Assembly (NCBI GenBank): GCA_030589965.1 | Contig: JAUUZM010000048.1 | Coordinates: forward strand, 1 to 12,467 | Reading direction: 5' to 3' | Length of the DNA: 12,467 bases | From: Bacteroides sp. | GTDB lineage: Bacteria > Bacteroidota > Bacteroidia > Bacteroidales > SM23-62 | Shown here: piece after piece, positions 1-8,306 of the stretch | Layout: every line of letters starts with the position of its first letter | How positions within the stretch are numbered: position 1 is the first letter of the stretch | Notes under the pieces: model-generated | Told to the model about the DNA's origin: nothing | Database searches by the model: none | What the model saw: the letters and a program-made list of their open reading frames with translations, nothing else | Position numbers and translations under genes: made by a program

Positions 1-463
1 ACTCAACAAAGCTGAAACCGCCGAAAAGCACGGTGAAGAGCAGGTGCTGGTCTGGAGAAGGAGTTATGATATTCCACCACCAGATCTTGAGAAATCAGAT
101 GAACGCTGGCCTGGAAACCATCCTGCTTATGCAGATATGGACGAGAAAGATATTCCTACAACTGAATCTTTAAAACTCACTGTAGACAGATTCCTTCCTC
201 ATTGGTTTGATACCATTGCTCCGGCCATCAAAAGCGGAAAAAGGGTTTTAATTGCTGCACACGGAAACAGCCTTCGTGCTCTCGTAAAGTACCTTGATGA
301 AGTGTCAGAAGAAGATATCATTAAGCTGAACATACCAACGGGTATCCCGCTGGTTTATGAACTTGATGAGAATCTGAAACCCATCAAGCACTATTACCTG
401 GGAGACCAGGAAGCAATTGCTGCCAAAGCTGCTGCCGTAGCTGCCCAGGGAAAAAAGCAATAG
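1..463 (+). CDS. gpmA: 2,3-bisphosphoglycerate-dependent phosphoglycerate mutase, C-terminal part
   Basis: Cytosolic glycolytic enzyme interconverting 3-phosphoglycerate and 2-phosphoglycerate through a phosphohistidine. The open frame runs in from the left edge (first complete codon at base 2) and stops at TAG 461-463, giving 154 visible codons of the roughly 250 usual for the family. The N-terminal RHG phosphohistidine motif and catalytic Glu therefore lie outside the window. Visible landmarks are VWRRSYDIPPP (substrate-phosphate arginines), the second catalytic histidine in AAHGNSLRALVKYL, and the tail NIPTGIPLVYELDENLKPIK, all closely matching E. coli GpmA as I recall it. The GTG at 44 is an internal valine, not a start, because family sequence continues upstream of it. 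It is an ordinary housekeeping gene, convergent with the metal operon and separated from it by a hairpin terminator. Identity is very secure. Confidence 0.96.
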   Translation, partial: LNKAETAEKHGEEQVLVWRRSYDIPPPDLEKSDERWPGNHPAYADMDEKDIPTTESLKLTVDRFLPHWFDTIAPAIKSGKRVLIAAHGNSLRALVKYLDEVSEEDIIKLNIPTGIPLVYELDENLKPIKHYYLGDQEAIAAKAAAVAAQGKKQ

Positions 464-530
464 ATTATATCGATCTTGCTACCCCGCTAAAATCTAAGCT
501 CTGTATAACAGGGGCAGACAGAAAATGACA

Positions 531-570
531 ATTGAAAAGCTCTGAATCTTTGATTCGGAGCTTTTTCAAT
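531..570. terminator. bidirectional intrinsic terminator between convergent genes
   Basis: An inverted repeat pairs ATTGAAAAGCTCTGAATC (531-548) with GATTCGGAGCTTTTTCAAT (552-570) around a 3-nt TTT loop, with one bulged base and one G-T type mismatch. The outer arms are A-rich on the left and T-rich on the right, so each strand ends its stem in a U-rich tract. It sits 67 nt after the gpmA stop and 8 nt beyond the stop of the minus-strand HMA gene, so it can terminate transcription from both sides. Confidence 0.85.
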
Positions 571-578
571 AAAGATTG

Positions 579-932
579 TCAATGACCTTCGTGATTCGGA
601 TCCTCAGGCTTTTTGCAGCAGGCATCAAGCTTAACATATGCTTTAGGATCTGCATTCACATCATCCGCATCATAACCGGCTTTTGAGATAGCCTTCCGGA
701 TCGATTCAGGTGTTGCTTTTCCTTTCTTGTAGGTTACGGTTATAATCTTTGTCTCAATGTCGAGCTCCGACTTCTTGACTCCTTTTTCAAAAGCGAGGGC
801 TTCCTCAATTCTTTCCTTACACATGTCGCATTGGGCTGAGGTTTTGATCTTTATTTCCTCATATTTACCTCCCATTGCATTTGCTCCTGCGAGCAGAAAC
901 ATCAATGATACTAAAACTGGTATTGTTCTCAT
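579..932 (-). CDS. Secreted HMA-domain heavy-metal-binding protein
   Basis: This 117-residue protein has a signal peptide (about residues 1-19, MRTIPVLVSLMFLLAGANA) followed by one ferredoxin-like heavy-metal-associated domain (about 25-92). The metal loop reads SAQCDMCKERIEEAL, a CxxC motif in the place where cytosolic copper chaperones have GMTCxxC. The rest of the fold is visible as DIETKIITVTYKKGKATPE and IRKAISKAGYDAD. A short tail adds a CC pair (DACCKKPEDPNHEGH) and two histidines, possible further metal ligands. HMA domains usually bind Cu(I), Zn or Hg; being exported, this copy should act in the periplasm as a carrier or buffer. It is the last gene of the minus-strand run, 88 bp after the TonB receptor gene, with no clear promoter of its own. 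The start is fixed by the signal peptide. The family call is firm; the metal is not known. Confidence 0.88.
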   Translation of the reverse strand: MRTIPVLVSLMFLLAGANAMGGKYEEIKIKTSAQCDMCKERIEEALAFEKGVKKSELDIETKIITVTYKKGKATPESIRKAISKAGYDADDVNADPKAYVKLDACCKKPEDPNHEGH

Positions 933-1020
933 TTTATAAATATTTAATTATTCCAATTCAATTATGATATGATTATTTCTAACTCAGCTCCTTTTCCAAG
1001 CTGGACACCAGGTTGTAAAG

Positions 1021-3240
1021 TCATTTCAGTGTATACCTGATACCTGCATAAAACCTTCTCCCAAGTAAGGGGCCCCAAACAATTGATGCGTCAAAATTGG
1101 GACCAAAGGGATCTTCTGCTGCCAGGATGGGATTTTCCTGTCGGAAATCCGTCAGGTTTTCCCCACCGGCATAGATCTCAAACCATTTAAACCTCTTGCT
1201 TACCTGGGCGTGTAAAATAAAATATTGTGGAGAATATTCTCCCAACTGGTATTCTGGTGGATTCATCCGGGTATCAGGGAGACGGGATTGTCCATTAAGC
1301 TGTCCGGTGAAATCAAAAGCCCATTTTCGGAAGGGCGTTGCGTATGAAAGAGTCATTAAACCCTTGTACCGCGATGTCAGGGGTACTTCAAGGATTTCTC
1401 CATGGATGGTGCTTTTAACATCACTGAACCTGTAGGCTGCTGTTATCTCGAATCGTTCAACAGGTTCAATTATGACTTCAGCCTGGAAATTATTGGAAAA
1501 AGATTTACCATCCAGATTGTAAAAATATACCCCGTTAGCATCCTGGTCCCGATCAACAATTACCTGGTTTTGAAAATCCGTACGGTACAGGTCAATACTG
1601 GCGGTCAGTTCTTTTTCACTTCCCAAATGCCAGTCCCGCGTCAAATTCACCCCATAATTCCAGGCTCTCTCCATTTTCAGGTCTTCTGTGAAATAAAAAA
1701 TCCTTGAACTGGCCAAAAGTCCAAGATTTTCAGAAAGCACATTCGCTGAACGATAACCCCTTCCAGCGGAAGCGCGTAAAGAGGTATTCTCATCCAGCAT
1801 GTAACGCATGTGAAGCCTGGGAGTGATAAGCAATCCGTAGACCGAATTGTAATCCATGCGAAGTCCGGCGATTCCATTGAATTTCTGAGGACTTGTATAG
1901 GTGTATTGTCCGAAAATCCCGGGCACCCATTCTGTCCGACTATGCAGATCAGTATTCAGAAATTCACGGTAATCATCGTATTGAAAACTTCCCCCGGTGC
2001 TAATCATATGGTTGGTGTTTCCAATTATTCCCTGGTAAATAAGGTTCGCATAAACGGAACTCTGATCACCGGAATAGCGCTGAAGTCCGAAAAGACCGTC
2101 CTGCTGAAAACTTGTCACAGAAGTCTGGAAACCAATACTTTGACCGGGTTTGTTTGGGAGTAGAATACCGATTTTTGCAAACCCGTGGTATTTACTTGAT
2201 TGAATATTTATCCCATAGGAATTCATTGTCCCCTGATCCCTTTCATAGTCAAAGTCCAGTTCACCGCCTTCCCTTGATTCATCCAACACAGAAAAACCGA
2301 ATTGGATTCTAAAATTGCCTTCAGGATTATATTTCCAGCGATTGAACACATTGACCTGTTGGTTCAAGGGGATATCCATAAAGCCATCTTTATCCCTGTC
2401 AATCTTATTTTGCATGGTTGATCCATGTACGAGGAACATGGTACTCCATTTTTCATTCAGCTTGATGGCAGATGTGATGTTGGCCTCTATCCTCCCAATG
2501 GAATTAGCGAAGAGGTTTAAAAACAAGGGATCACTCTTCTCTGGTTTTTTGTATTCGATGTTTATCTGGCCAGTAGTTGATTCGTAGCCGTTGATAACCG
2601 CCGCTGCTCCCTTTGATATCTGGATAGACTCCATCCAGGGACCGGGGACAAAATTGAGTCCGAATGCTGATTCTAGTCCCCTGAGATAAGGAATATTCTC
2701 AAACAGCATCTGGCTATAAACTCCTGCGAGTCCCAGCATTTTTATATGCTTGGCCCCGGTAACTGCGTCTGCATAACCTACATCAATGGTGGCAGAATTC
2801 TCAAAACTCTCTGAGAGATTGCAGCATGGAAGTTTCTGTAGACCGGCTTCGGTTATAAATTCTGTTTTGATGGGTTTGAGCTTTGAAATATAGGATCCCC
2901 CCATTCTTTTGGCCACGGTAACCTCATCAATCTGGTCCCCCACAGTCATAAGCAGGTTTACCTCGTTCTTTGAGGACTCAACGAAAACGGTATCCGGGGC
3001 AAATCCGACAAAGCTAAAAACAAGTGCGTGTCCAGCGTCCCCATGCCTGGTGATGCTGAATTCCCCGTTTTCATCGGTAACTGTCCCATGGGAGGTTCCG
3101 CTCCAGTAAACATTTACAAAAGGCAGGGGTTTTTCATTCTGGTTTTTGTCCATTTCTGTGACCCGACCGCTTACATTATTTTGTGCTTGCAGCTCCGGTA
3201 AAATCAGAATAGCAATGAATAATAATATTATGTATTTCAT
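1021..3240 (-). CDS. TonB-dependent outer-membrane receptor with N-terminal carboxypeptidase-like domain
   Basis: This 739-residue outer-membrane receptor uses TonB/ExbBD energy to import a ligand. In order it shows a signal peptide (1-19, ending LQAQ), a carboxypeptidase-regulatory-like domain (about 22-100, with VSGRVTEMDKN, PFVNVYWSGTSHGTVTDENGEF and FSFVGF) typical of Bacteroidota receptors, a TonB-box-like stretch IDEVTVAK (104-111), a plug (about 120-235, ending SKGAAAVINGYESTTGQINI), and a beta-barrel closing with GRRFYAGIRYTLK. At 739 residues it is shorter than SusC-type receptors, and no SusD partner gene follows, so glycan uptake is unlikely. The plug carries adjacent cysteines at 139-140 (KLPCCNLSESFEN). 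It lies between a Cys-rich secreted protein gene and the HMA gene, downstream of the efflux genes, which suggests a metal or metal-chelate ligand (inference). The family call is secure; the substrate is unknown. Confidence 0.93.
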   Translation of the reverse strand: MKYIILLFIAILILPELQAQNNVSGRVTEMDKNQNEKPLPFVNVYWSGTSHGTVTDENGEFSITRHGDAGHALVFSFVGFAPDTVFVESSKNEVNLLMTVGDQIDEVTVAKRMGGSYISKLKPIKTEFITEAGLQKLPCCNLSESFENSATIDVGYADAVTGAKHIKMLGLAGVYSQMLFENIPYLRGLESAFGLNFVPGPWMESIQISKGAAAVINGYESTTGQINIEYKKPEKSDPLFLNLFANSIGRIEANITSAIKLNEKWSTMFLVHGSTMQNKIDRDKDGFMDIPLNQQVNVFNRWKYNPEGNFRIQFGFSVLDESREGGELDFDYERDQGTMNSYGINIQSSKYHGFAKIGILLPNKPGQSIGFQTSVTSFQQDGLFGLQRYSGDQSSVYANLIYQGIIGNTNHMISTGGSFQYDDYREFLNTDLHSRTEWVPGIFGQYTYTSPQKFNGIAGLRMDYNSVYGLLITPRLHMRYMLDENTSLRASAGRGYRSANVLSENLGLLASSRIFYFTEDLKMERAWNYGVNLTRDWHLGSEKELTASIDLYRTDFQNQVIVDRDQDANGVYFYNLDGKSFSNNFQAEVIIEPVERFEITAAYRFSDVKSTIHGEILEVPLTSRYKGLMTLSYATPFRKWAFDFTGQLNGQSRLPDTRMNPPEYQLGEYSPQYFILHAQVSKRFKWFEIYAGGENLTDFRQENPILAAEDPFGPNFDASIVWGPLLGRRFYAGIRYTLK

Positions 3241-3265
3241 GAACTTATGGTTTTAATTACATACA

Positions 3266-3296
3266 GGAATATTCCGGGACCACAGGCTGCAGTCCC
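3266..3296. repeat. Palindrome and inverted repeat upstream of the TonB receptor gene
   Basis: The 73-bp gap between the Cys-rich protein gene and the receptor gene holds a perfect 10-bp palindrome GGAATATTCC (3266-3275). It abuts an inverted repeat GGGAC (3276-3280) / GTCCC (3292-3296) with an 11-nt spacer. In the minus-strand transcript this lies 26-56 nt before the receptor start codon. It could be an operator, a processing hairpin or chance. No U-tract follows, so it is not an obvious terminator. Confidence 0.35.
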
Positions 3297-3313
3297 ACTG
3301 TAATCAAAACCAA

Positions 3314-3841
3314 TCAAATTAACATTACACCGTTTCGAAGAAGTATGTTTTTCGAAGAAATGGGCGGAGGTGGAGAATGGGCATTTTGCTCAATAGATGG
3401 ATTCCAAACCGGAGAAGGCTTAGCTAAGATTGCTGCTATGGTAAAACTAATCTCAATATGCGGCAGTTTTGACTTGGCCGGCATACTATATTTCTCCTCG
3501 GATTTGATGTATTTCCCTTCATTCAGGCAGCAATTCTCATCTAAATCTGTAATTTCTTGATGCCCCGGAAGATTCTCTGATTTTAAGAAACTTTCATCCT
3601 CTTTTGGATATACCCCAGGCTCAATACTTTCAATATCTACATTACAACAGGCAGAGGTGGAAGATGATTGTACTTCACAATGTGTTTCAGAAGGAGCAGC
3701 ACAACAGGAATATTCTTTGTCAAGAACAAACTGGACTTCTCCTGTTTTATGGCAGCTATGCCTGTTATAATAGAGTCCGGCTGCAGGGATCAGGAAGATC
3801 GCTATCATCAATAATACCCCTGTTGTTCGGATAAGTTTCAT
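3314..3841 (-). CDS. Small secreted or membrane-anchored Cys-rich protein (HYC_CC_PP-like)
   Basis: From the ATG at 3841 this is a 175-residue protein. It starts with a hydrophobic signal or anchor (about 5-23), then HSCHK (28-32), paired cysteines at 46-47, 65-66 and 104-105, a lone Cys55, a second hydrophobic stretch (about 130-141), and a C-terminal SPPPPISSKN. The order of an N-terminal His-x-Cys motif, CC pairs and a late PP motif recalls a small Bacteroidota family I know as HYC_CC_PP, which tends to sit near metal-efflux genes; no search was possible. Function is unknown; the cysteines suggest metal binding or thiol chemistry in the envelope. The frame is open back to an ATG at 3928, but that start adds 29 residues ahead of an otherwise standard signal sequence, so I prefer 3841. 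It follows the TolC-like gene by 131 bp and precedes the TonB receptor gene by 73 bp. Confidence 0.75.
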   Translation of the reverse strand: MKLIRTTGVLLMIAIFLIPAAGLYYNRHSCHKTGEVQFVLDKEYSCCAAPSETHCEVQSSSTSACCNVDIESIEPGVYPKEDESFLKSENLPGHQEITDLDENCCLNEGKYIKSEEKYSMPAKSKLPHIEISFTIAAILAKPSPVWNPSIEQNAHSPPPPISSKNILLRNGVMLI

Positions 3842-3905
3842 TTCGATAATTATAGAAAACGTTTTATACTGTCTAAGTTTTCCTGTAAAAGTCCTCTCCA
3901 GGATG

Positions 3906-3935
3906 CAAATAAGATACTTTTCCTCCAATTGTCAA
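3906..3935 (-). promoter_or_regulatory. Weak candidate promoter for the Cys-rich protein gene
   Basis: Read on the minus strand, TTG (3935-3933) is followed after 19 nt by CTTATTTG (3913-3906). Spacing and the final TTTG fit the Bacteroidota pattern TTTG-N19-21-TAnnTTTG, but the TA of the -7 element is missing. It lies about 65 nt upstream of the preferred start at 3841, in a 131-bp gap, and could give the downstream genes an internal promoter. Confidence 0.28.
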
Positions 3936-3972
3936 GCCTTACATGCTTTTTAACCTTTATTTAACCAGGAAA

Positions 3973-5205
3973 TTACAGCCAGTATTTATTGAGTTCGGCT
4001 TCTGCCAGGAGCAGATTTTTTTCTGTCATCCACAGATCTTTTTGCACACTGTAATACAGCCCTGTTTCATAAAAATATTCAATCAGGGAGATCTCTCCCG
4101 CTTTGACAGCGAGGGCCATTATTTCGGGATCATTGCCATGTTCGAGCGCATAGGAAAGTTCTTCTTTCTGTTTTTGATAGCTTTTGTATTTAGTATGCAG
4201 CTGCATAATATTACTCATTTCATTTGTCCGATATTTATCTGCGGCAAGTTCTGCAGCTATGATTTCACCCTCCGCAGCTTTAACCTTATTGGCATTTTCC
4301 CAGATGGGGATGGTAATGCCAAGCTGTACGCCCTGAAATTGAGTTCCAAGAACTTTTTCGGAAAAGTATCCTGTTTTGAATTTAGGCATACCCGAGGCGC
4401 GGGTTAATTTCATTTGCAGATTTTGAAGTTCCACCTCCTTTAAGTAAGCCTGGTACAAGGGACCCGAAAGAAATCTCTGGAGGACTGTATCAAGTAAAGT
4501 CTGTTCCTGAAAATGATAGCTTGAATCTTCAATTACCAGGTAATTACCCCCGGAGATCCATGTAATCCGGGTATCAAGTGCGGCAGACTCTGCCTCAAGT
4601 TGTCTCATTTCTGACCTCAGGCTGGATATTAGAAGCTGGACCTTATTATATCGAAGCTTGCTTATCTCCCCATTTTCAAATTGGATCCGGAGATATGAAT
4701 TTACCTGTTCGGCCTTCCCAAGCCTGTTTAGCACAATCAACTGTATTCTGTTCAGGTAAACTTTTTCGATCCAAAGCTTTTTTGCTTCAAGCAGGGTTTC
4801 CTGTTTTACATTATCGACAATGTCGGAAGCCTTTTCAACTCCGCCTTTCGAAAGTTTAGCTCTTTTGGTGTATACCCCGGGAAATTCAAAAGACTGGCTG
4901 ATTGAGAAATTGGTCCGGTCCCCAAGATTTTCAGGAGAACCCCATAAATAATAATATTCCAGTTCCGGGTTTTCAGGGTACAGGTTTGTGCGGGAGGCAA
5001 TGCGAACATTTTTATAATACTGTCCGGCTCCGGTTATGGCAGGGCTATTTTGAATTACCCTCGACAGGAGGGTGTCAAGCGAAGATTGCGAAAAGACTGA
5101 AATATTTATACACAGCAATCCGGATAGTACGAGCCATTTACCGTGTTGTCTTTTCAGGCTATTGTTTTGTTGCCCTGAGCGGGTTAATGATCTTATTGGA
5201 TTCAT
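3973..5205 (-). CDS. TolC-family outer-membrane efflux factor (CusC/CzcC-like)
   Basis: The 410-residue product is the outer-membrane channel of the tripartite pump. A signal peptide core lies at about 23-39 (WLVLSGLLCINISVFSQ) after an unusually long basic N-region of about 21 residues. The mature part has two repeated TolC-like halves. Each has long amphipathic helices (for example 115-210, rich in KA, EA and LR pairs) and a beta segment (TNFSISQSFEFPG; GTQFQGVQLGITIPIWENANKVKAAEGEI), the latter typical of CzcC/CusC relatives. There is no obvious lipobox cysteine at the cleavage point. The ATG at 5205 overlaps the TGA of the RND gene (ATGA, 5202-5205), so translation is probably coupled. 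The order adaptor, pump, outer-membrane factor supports assignment to one complex. The family is clear from the halves and context. Confidence 0.88.
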   Translation of the reverse strand: MNPIRSLTRSGQQNNSLKRQHGKWLVLSGLLCINISVFSQSSLDTLLSRVIQNSPAITGAGQYYKNVRIASRTNLYPENPELEYYYLWGSPENLGDRTNFSISQSFEFPGVYTKRAKLSKGGVEKASDIVDNVKQETLLEAKKLWIEKVYLNRIQLIVLNRLGKAEQVNSYLRIQFENGEISKLRYNKVQLLISSLRSEMRQLEAESAALDTRITWISGGNYLVIEDSSYHFQEQTLLDTVLQRFLSGPLYQAYLKEVELQNLQMKLTRASGMPKFKTGYFSEKVLGTQFQGVQLGITIPIWENANKVKAAEGEIIAAELAADKYRTNEMSNIMQLHTKYKSYQKQKEELSYALEHGNDPEIMALAVKAGEISLIEYFYETGLYYSVQKDLWMTEKNLLLAEAELNKYWL

Positions 5206-8200
5206 TTTATTCTTTTTGTATAGATCAGATAATAAACACTGGGGATAACATATAAGTTCAACAAAGTCGACGTGATCAGTCCCCCTAGTATCACTACCGC
5301 CATCGGAGCCTGGATTTCATTTCCCGGTTTATCCCCGGCAATGACCATTGGAAGAAGGGCAAGAGCTGATGCCAGAGCTGTCATTAATATTGGATTCAGG
5401 CGGTCTGCTGAGCCAAAAACGATGGCGTCACTTAATGAATTTCCTTCATCTTGCATATGTCTGTACCTGGAAACCAGCAAAATCCCATTTCGGGTAGCAA
5501 TTCCAAAGAGGGTAATAAAACCAATGATGGCCGGTATGCTTATGGTGGCAGATGTTATCCATATGCTGAATACGCCTCCAATAAGTGCCAGAGGCAGATT
5601 CAACAGTACGATGGATGCAACGGCCATATTTTTAAACTCCTGGTAGAGGATCATAAATATTATCAGGATTGCCACCAGGGAGCTGAAGAACAACATTCTT
5701 TGTGCCTGTTTGGCGGATTCAAACTGACCTCCCAGTTCGATTCTGTAGTTATCAGGCAATGAGATTGAGGCATCCAGTTGTTGACGGACATCCTTAACAA
5801 CGCTGCTCAGGTCCCTATTTGCCACATTGGCTGACACTACCATTTTACGTTGTACGTTTTCCCTGTTGATCACGTTGGGACCGGTAACTGATACCACATC
5901 TGCTACATATCTCAAAGGAATTTTAATTCCTCCGTAAGCATCAATCAATATATTCTCGATCGATACGGCTGAATTTCTGAAAGGTTCATCAAAACGTAAT
6001 ACGAAGTCGTAGTTCATATTATTCTCATAGACTTCGGAAACCTTCAATCCGCCTATAGCAGTCTCAATAAAATCTGTGAATTGATTCATAGGAATTCCAT
6101 ATTTCTGCAGCAATTCTCTTCTTGGTTTAATCTGCAACTGGGGAATTTCGATCATCTGTTCACGGTTAATATCAACCACTCCGGGGATTTCAGCAATAAT
6201 TGACTCAACCTCCCCTGCTATGGAGAACAGATTTACCTGGTTTTCTCCAAAGATTTTTATTGCAATATTGGCCCGGGTACCAGACAGGAGGTGGTCAATA
6301 CGATGGCTTAATGGTTGTCCGATGTTAATATTTAATCCCCCAATACCAGCTAGCTTTTCCCGGATCTCTTCTAAAAACTCCTCCCTTGACCGTTCCGACA
6401 GGATGAAGGGAACATCTATCTCACTGGCATTACTACCACCATGGCTGTGCTCATTCAGTTCCGCCCTTCCGGTTCGTCTGCTCACATGAACAACTTCCGG
6501 GAACTCCAGCAAGACCTTATCAACGGATCCGGCAAGCTTGTTACTTTCATCCAGGGATATGCCGGGCATACTGGTTGTCGTTATTGTCAGAGTACCTTCA
6601 TTAAAATCAGGAAGAAAACTCCTGCCGAAACCGGTCATTAGAATAATGGAGAATATCAGAAGGCCGCCGGATATTACAAGGATAATTTTCGGACGTTTTA
6701 AGGTGAGCCCGAGGCTATTTTCATAGACTGAATTTAGCCTTTGTACAATCGGATTTGTTCCCCTGATATCTCTTTTCAGTTGTTTCGGAGTAATCAGAAA
6801 ATAACTTGAAAGTACAGGCGTAAGGGTTATAGCTATAAGCATGGATGCAAAGAGCGAAACGATGAATGTTATCCCGAGAGGTTTGAGCATTCTTCCTTCC
6901 ATACCGGAAAGAAAGAAAAGTGGGATGAAGGCGACAATAATGATCAGAGTAGCCTGGACGATGGATGACCGAATCTCCACGGAGGCGTTATAGATGACCG
7001 TAAGATTGTTCTCCTTCTGGTCTTTCGGTTTCAGGTAATTCTGTTTTAAGCGTTTCAGGACATTTTCGACATCAATGATGGCATCATCCACCAGGGCACC
7101 CACGGCAATTGCCATACCACCAAGGGACATGGTGTTCTCTGAATAGCCGAGTAGATACAAAACAATCATGGAGATTACCAGGGAAATGGGGATAGCAATG
7201 AGGGAGATCATGGTTGTTCTCGGGTTAAAAAGAAACAGGAAAAGAACAAGGCTAACAAAGAGCCCTCCTTCCATCAGGACCCTCAAAACATTATTGACAG
7301 CCGTTTTGATAAAATCTGCCTGCCTGAAAAAATGACTGTGTACTTCAACATCCGTTGGAAGGTAAGATTCAAGGTCAGCCAGGGCTTCATCAATATTTTC
7401 TGTCAATTCCAGGGTGTTTGTATTGGGCTGCTTCAGTATAGTCATGATAACAGACTCCCTGCCGTCCATAAATGCTGCCCCTATCTTTTGGGGTGTCCCG
7501 GAGATGATCCTGGCAACATCTTTAATGAGCACAGGTTCACCCTCCCGCATTTTTACCACTGAGTTTCCAATTTCTTCTGTGTCAAGAGACCGGCCCAGGG
7601 CCCGGATGAAATACTCCTGTCCGAATTCATTTATGAATCCACCGGAGATATTAATATTCAGAGACCGGGTGGCTTCAATGAGTTCTTCCAGGCTGACATC
7701 GTGATACCGCATTTTCAGGGGATCAGCCAGAGCCTGGTATTCTTTTGGCTCTCCTCCCATCACAATCACCTGGGATACTCCAGTTACCGATAAAAGTCTT
7801 TGTTTTACCTGCCAGTCCGCCATATTCCTCAACTCCTGCATTGAGAGCGAATCGGATGTCAGAGCTACCAGCATGATCTCGCCCATAATGGATGTCTGTG
7901 GGGCCAGAAATGGACTTGATACACCTTCCGGCATTTCGTTTGTTAGCATTCCAAGCTTTTCACTAACAATCTGCCTGGCAATGTAAATATCTGTTCCCCA
8001 GTCAAATTCAACCCAGACAAGGGAAAATCCTGCAGAACTGCTTGAACGGACCCGCCGAACATTGGTGGCGCCGTAGAGAGCTGATTCAATTGGAAAGGTG
8101 ACCATTCGTTCAACTTCTTCCGTTGCAAAACCATGGGCATCGGTTAAAACTGCTACAGTGGGGGCGGTAAGGTCGGGAAATACATCGACCTTCATTTTCT

Positions 8201-8294
8201 TTCCAATATACCCTCCAAGCACAAGGGTTGCGATGGCAAGAAAAATGATCAGAAGCCTGTTGTCAAGCGAGTATTTGATAATCTTATTAAGCAT
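5202..8294 (-). CDS. Heavy-metal efflux RND transporter, inner-membrane pump (CusA/CzcA family)
   Basis: This 1030-residue proton-driven antiporter is full length for heavy-metal RND pumps. It shows the N-terminal TM helix (about 12-31), VDVFPDLTAPTV (36-47), a first periplasmic loop, TM2-6 (about 335-500), a short central cytoplasmic segment, the second loop (about 560-860) and TM8-12 with GIATRNGILLVSRYRH (931-946). TM4 reads AVGALVDDAIIDVENVLKRL (from about 397): Asp403 and Glu410 match the essential CusA/CzcA pair, and alanine replaces the first CzcA aspartate, as in CusA. Asp404 and Asp408 are extra. The region of CusA's methionine cluster seems to lack those methionines, with His668 in RIDHLL. 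A His-rich EHSHGG lies at 615-620. The start is preceded by an AAGGAT-like site and lies 12 bp after the adaptor gene. The substrate could be Cu/Ag or a divalent metal. Confidence 0.94.
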   Translation of the reverse strand: MLNKIIKYSLDNRLLIIFLAIATLVLGGYIGKKMKVDVFPDLTAPTVAVLTDAHGFATEEVERMVTFPIESALYGATNVRRVRSSSSAGFSLVWVEFDWGTDIYIARQIVSEKLGMLTNEMPEGVSSPFLAPQTSIMGEIMLVALTSDSLSMQELRNMADWQVKQRLLSVTGVSQVIVMGGEPKEYQALADPLKMRYHDVSLEELIEATRSLNINISGGFINEFGQEYFIRALGRSLDTEEIGNSVVKMREGEPVLIKDVARIISGTPQKIGAAFMDGRESVIMTILKQPNTNTLELTENIDEALADLESYLPTDVEVHSHFFRQADFIKTAVNNVLRVLMEGGLFVSLVLFLFLFNPRTTMISLIAIPISLVISMIVLYLLGYSENTMSLGGMAIAVGALVDDAIIDVENVLKRLKQNYLKPKDQKENNLTVIYNASVEIRSSIVQATLIIIVAFIPLFFLSGMEGRMLKPLGITFIVSLFASMLIAITLTPVLSSYFLITPKQLKRDIRGTNPIVQRLNSVYENSLGLTLKRPKIILVISGGLLIFSIILMTGFGRSFLPDFNEGTLTITTTSMPGISLDESNKLAGSVDKVLLEFPEVVHVSRRTGRAELNEHSHGGSNASEIDVPFILSERSREEFLEEIREKLAGIGGLNINIGQPLSHRIDHLLSGTRANIAIKIFGENQVNLFSIAGEVESIIAEIPGVVDINREQMIEIPQLQIKPRRELLQKYGIPMNQFTDFIETAIGGLKVSEVYENNMNYDFVLRFDEPFRNSAVSIENILIDAYGGIKIPLRYVADVVSVTGPNVINRENVQRKMVVSANVANRDLSSVVKDVRQQLDASISLPDNYRIELGGQFESAKQAQRMLFFSSLVAILIIFMILYQEFKNMAVASIVLLNLPLALIGGVFSIWITSATISIPAIIGFITLFGIATRNGILLVSRYRHMQDEGNSLSDAIVFGSADRLNPILMTALASALALLPMVIAGDKPGNEIQAPMAVVILGGLITSTLLNLYVIPSVYYLIYTKRIK

Positions 8295-8306
8295 ATCCTT
8301 ATAAAA

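Noticed and set aside
44..46. GTG as the start of the first gene
   Set aside because: The frame stays open to the left edge and the residues before it continue the phosphoglycerate mutase sequence, so this is an internal valine of a gene cut by the window.
985..1011. Overlapping short stems CAGCT/AGCTG and CTGG/CCAG between the TonB receptor and HMA genes as an attenuator
   Set aside because: Stems of four to five pairs are expected by chance and there is no U-run or leader peptide.
3842..3928. 29-residue N-terminal extension of the Cys-rich protein
   Set aside because: It would place a charged segment before a normal signal sequence, and a candidate promoter element overlaps it. The ATG at 3841 gives a standard exported protein.
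5272..5762. Open frames on the + strand opposite the RND pump gene
   Set aside because: They are antisense shadows of a clearly coding gene, resemble no family I recognise, and overlap one another in different frames.
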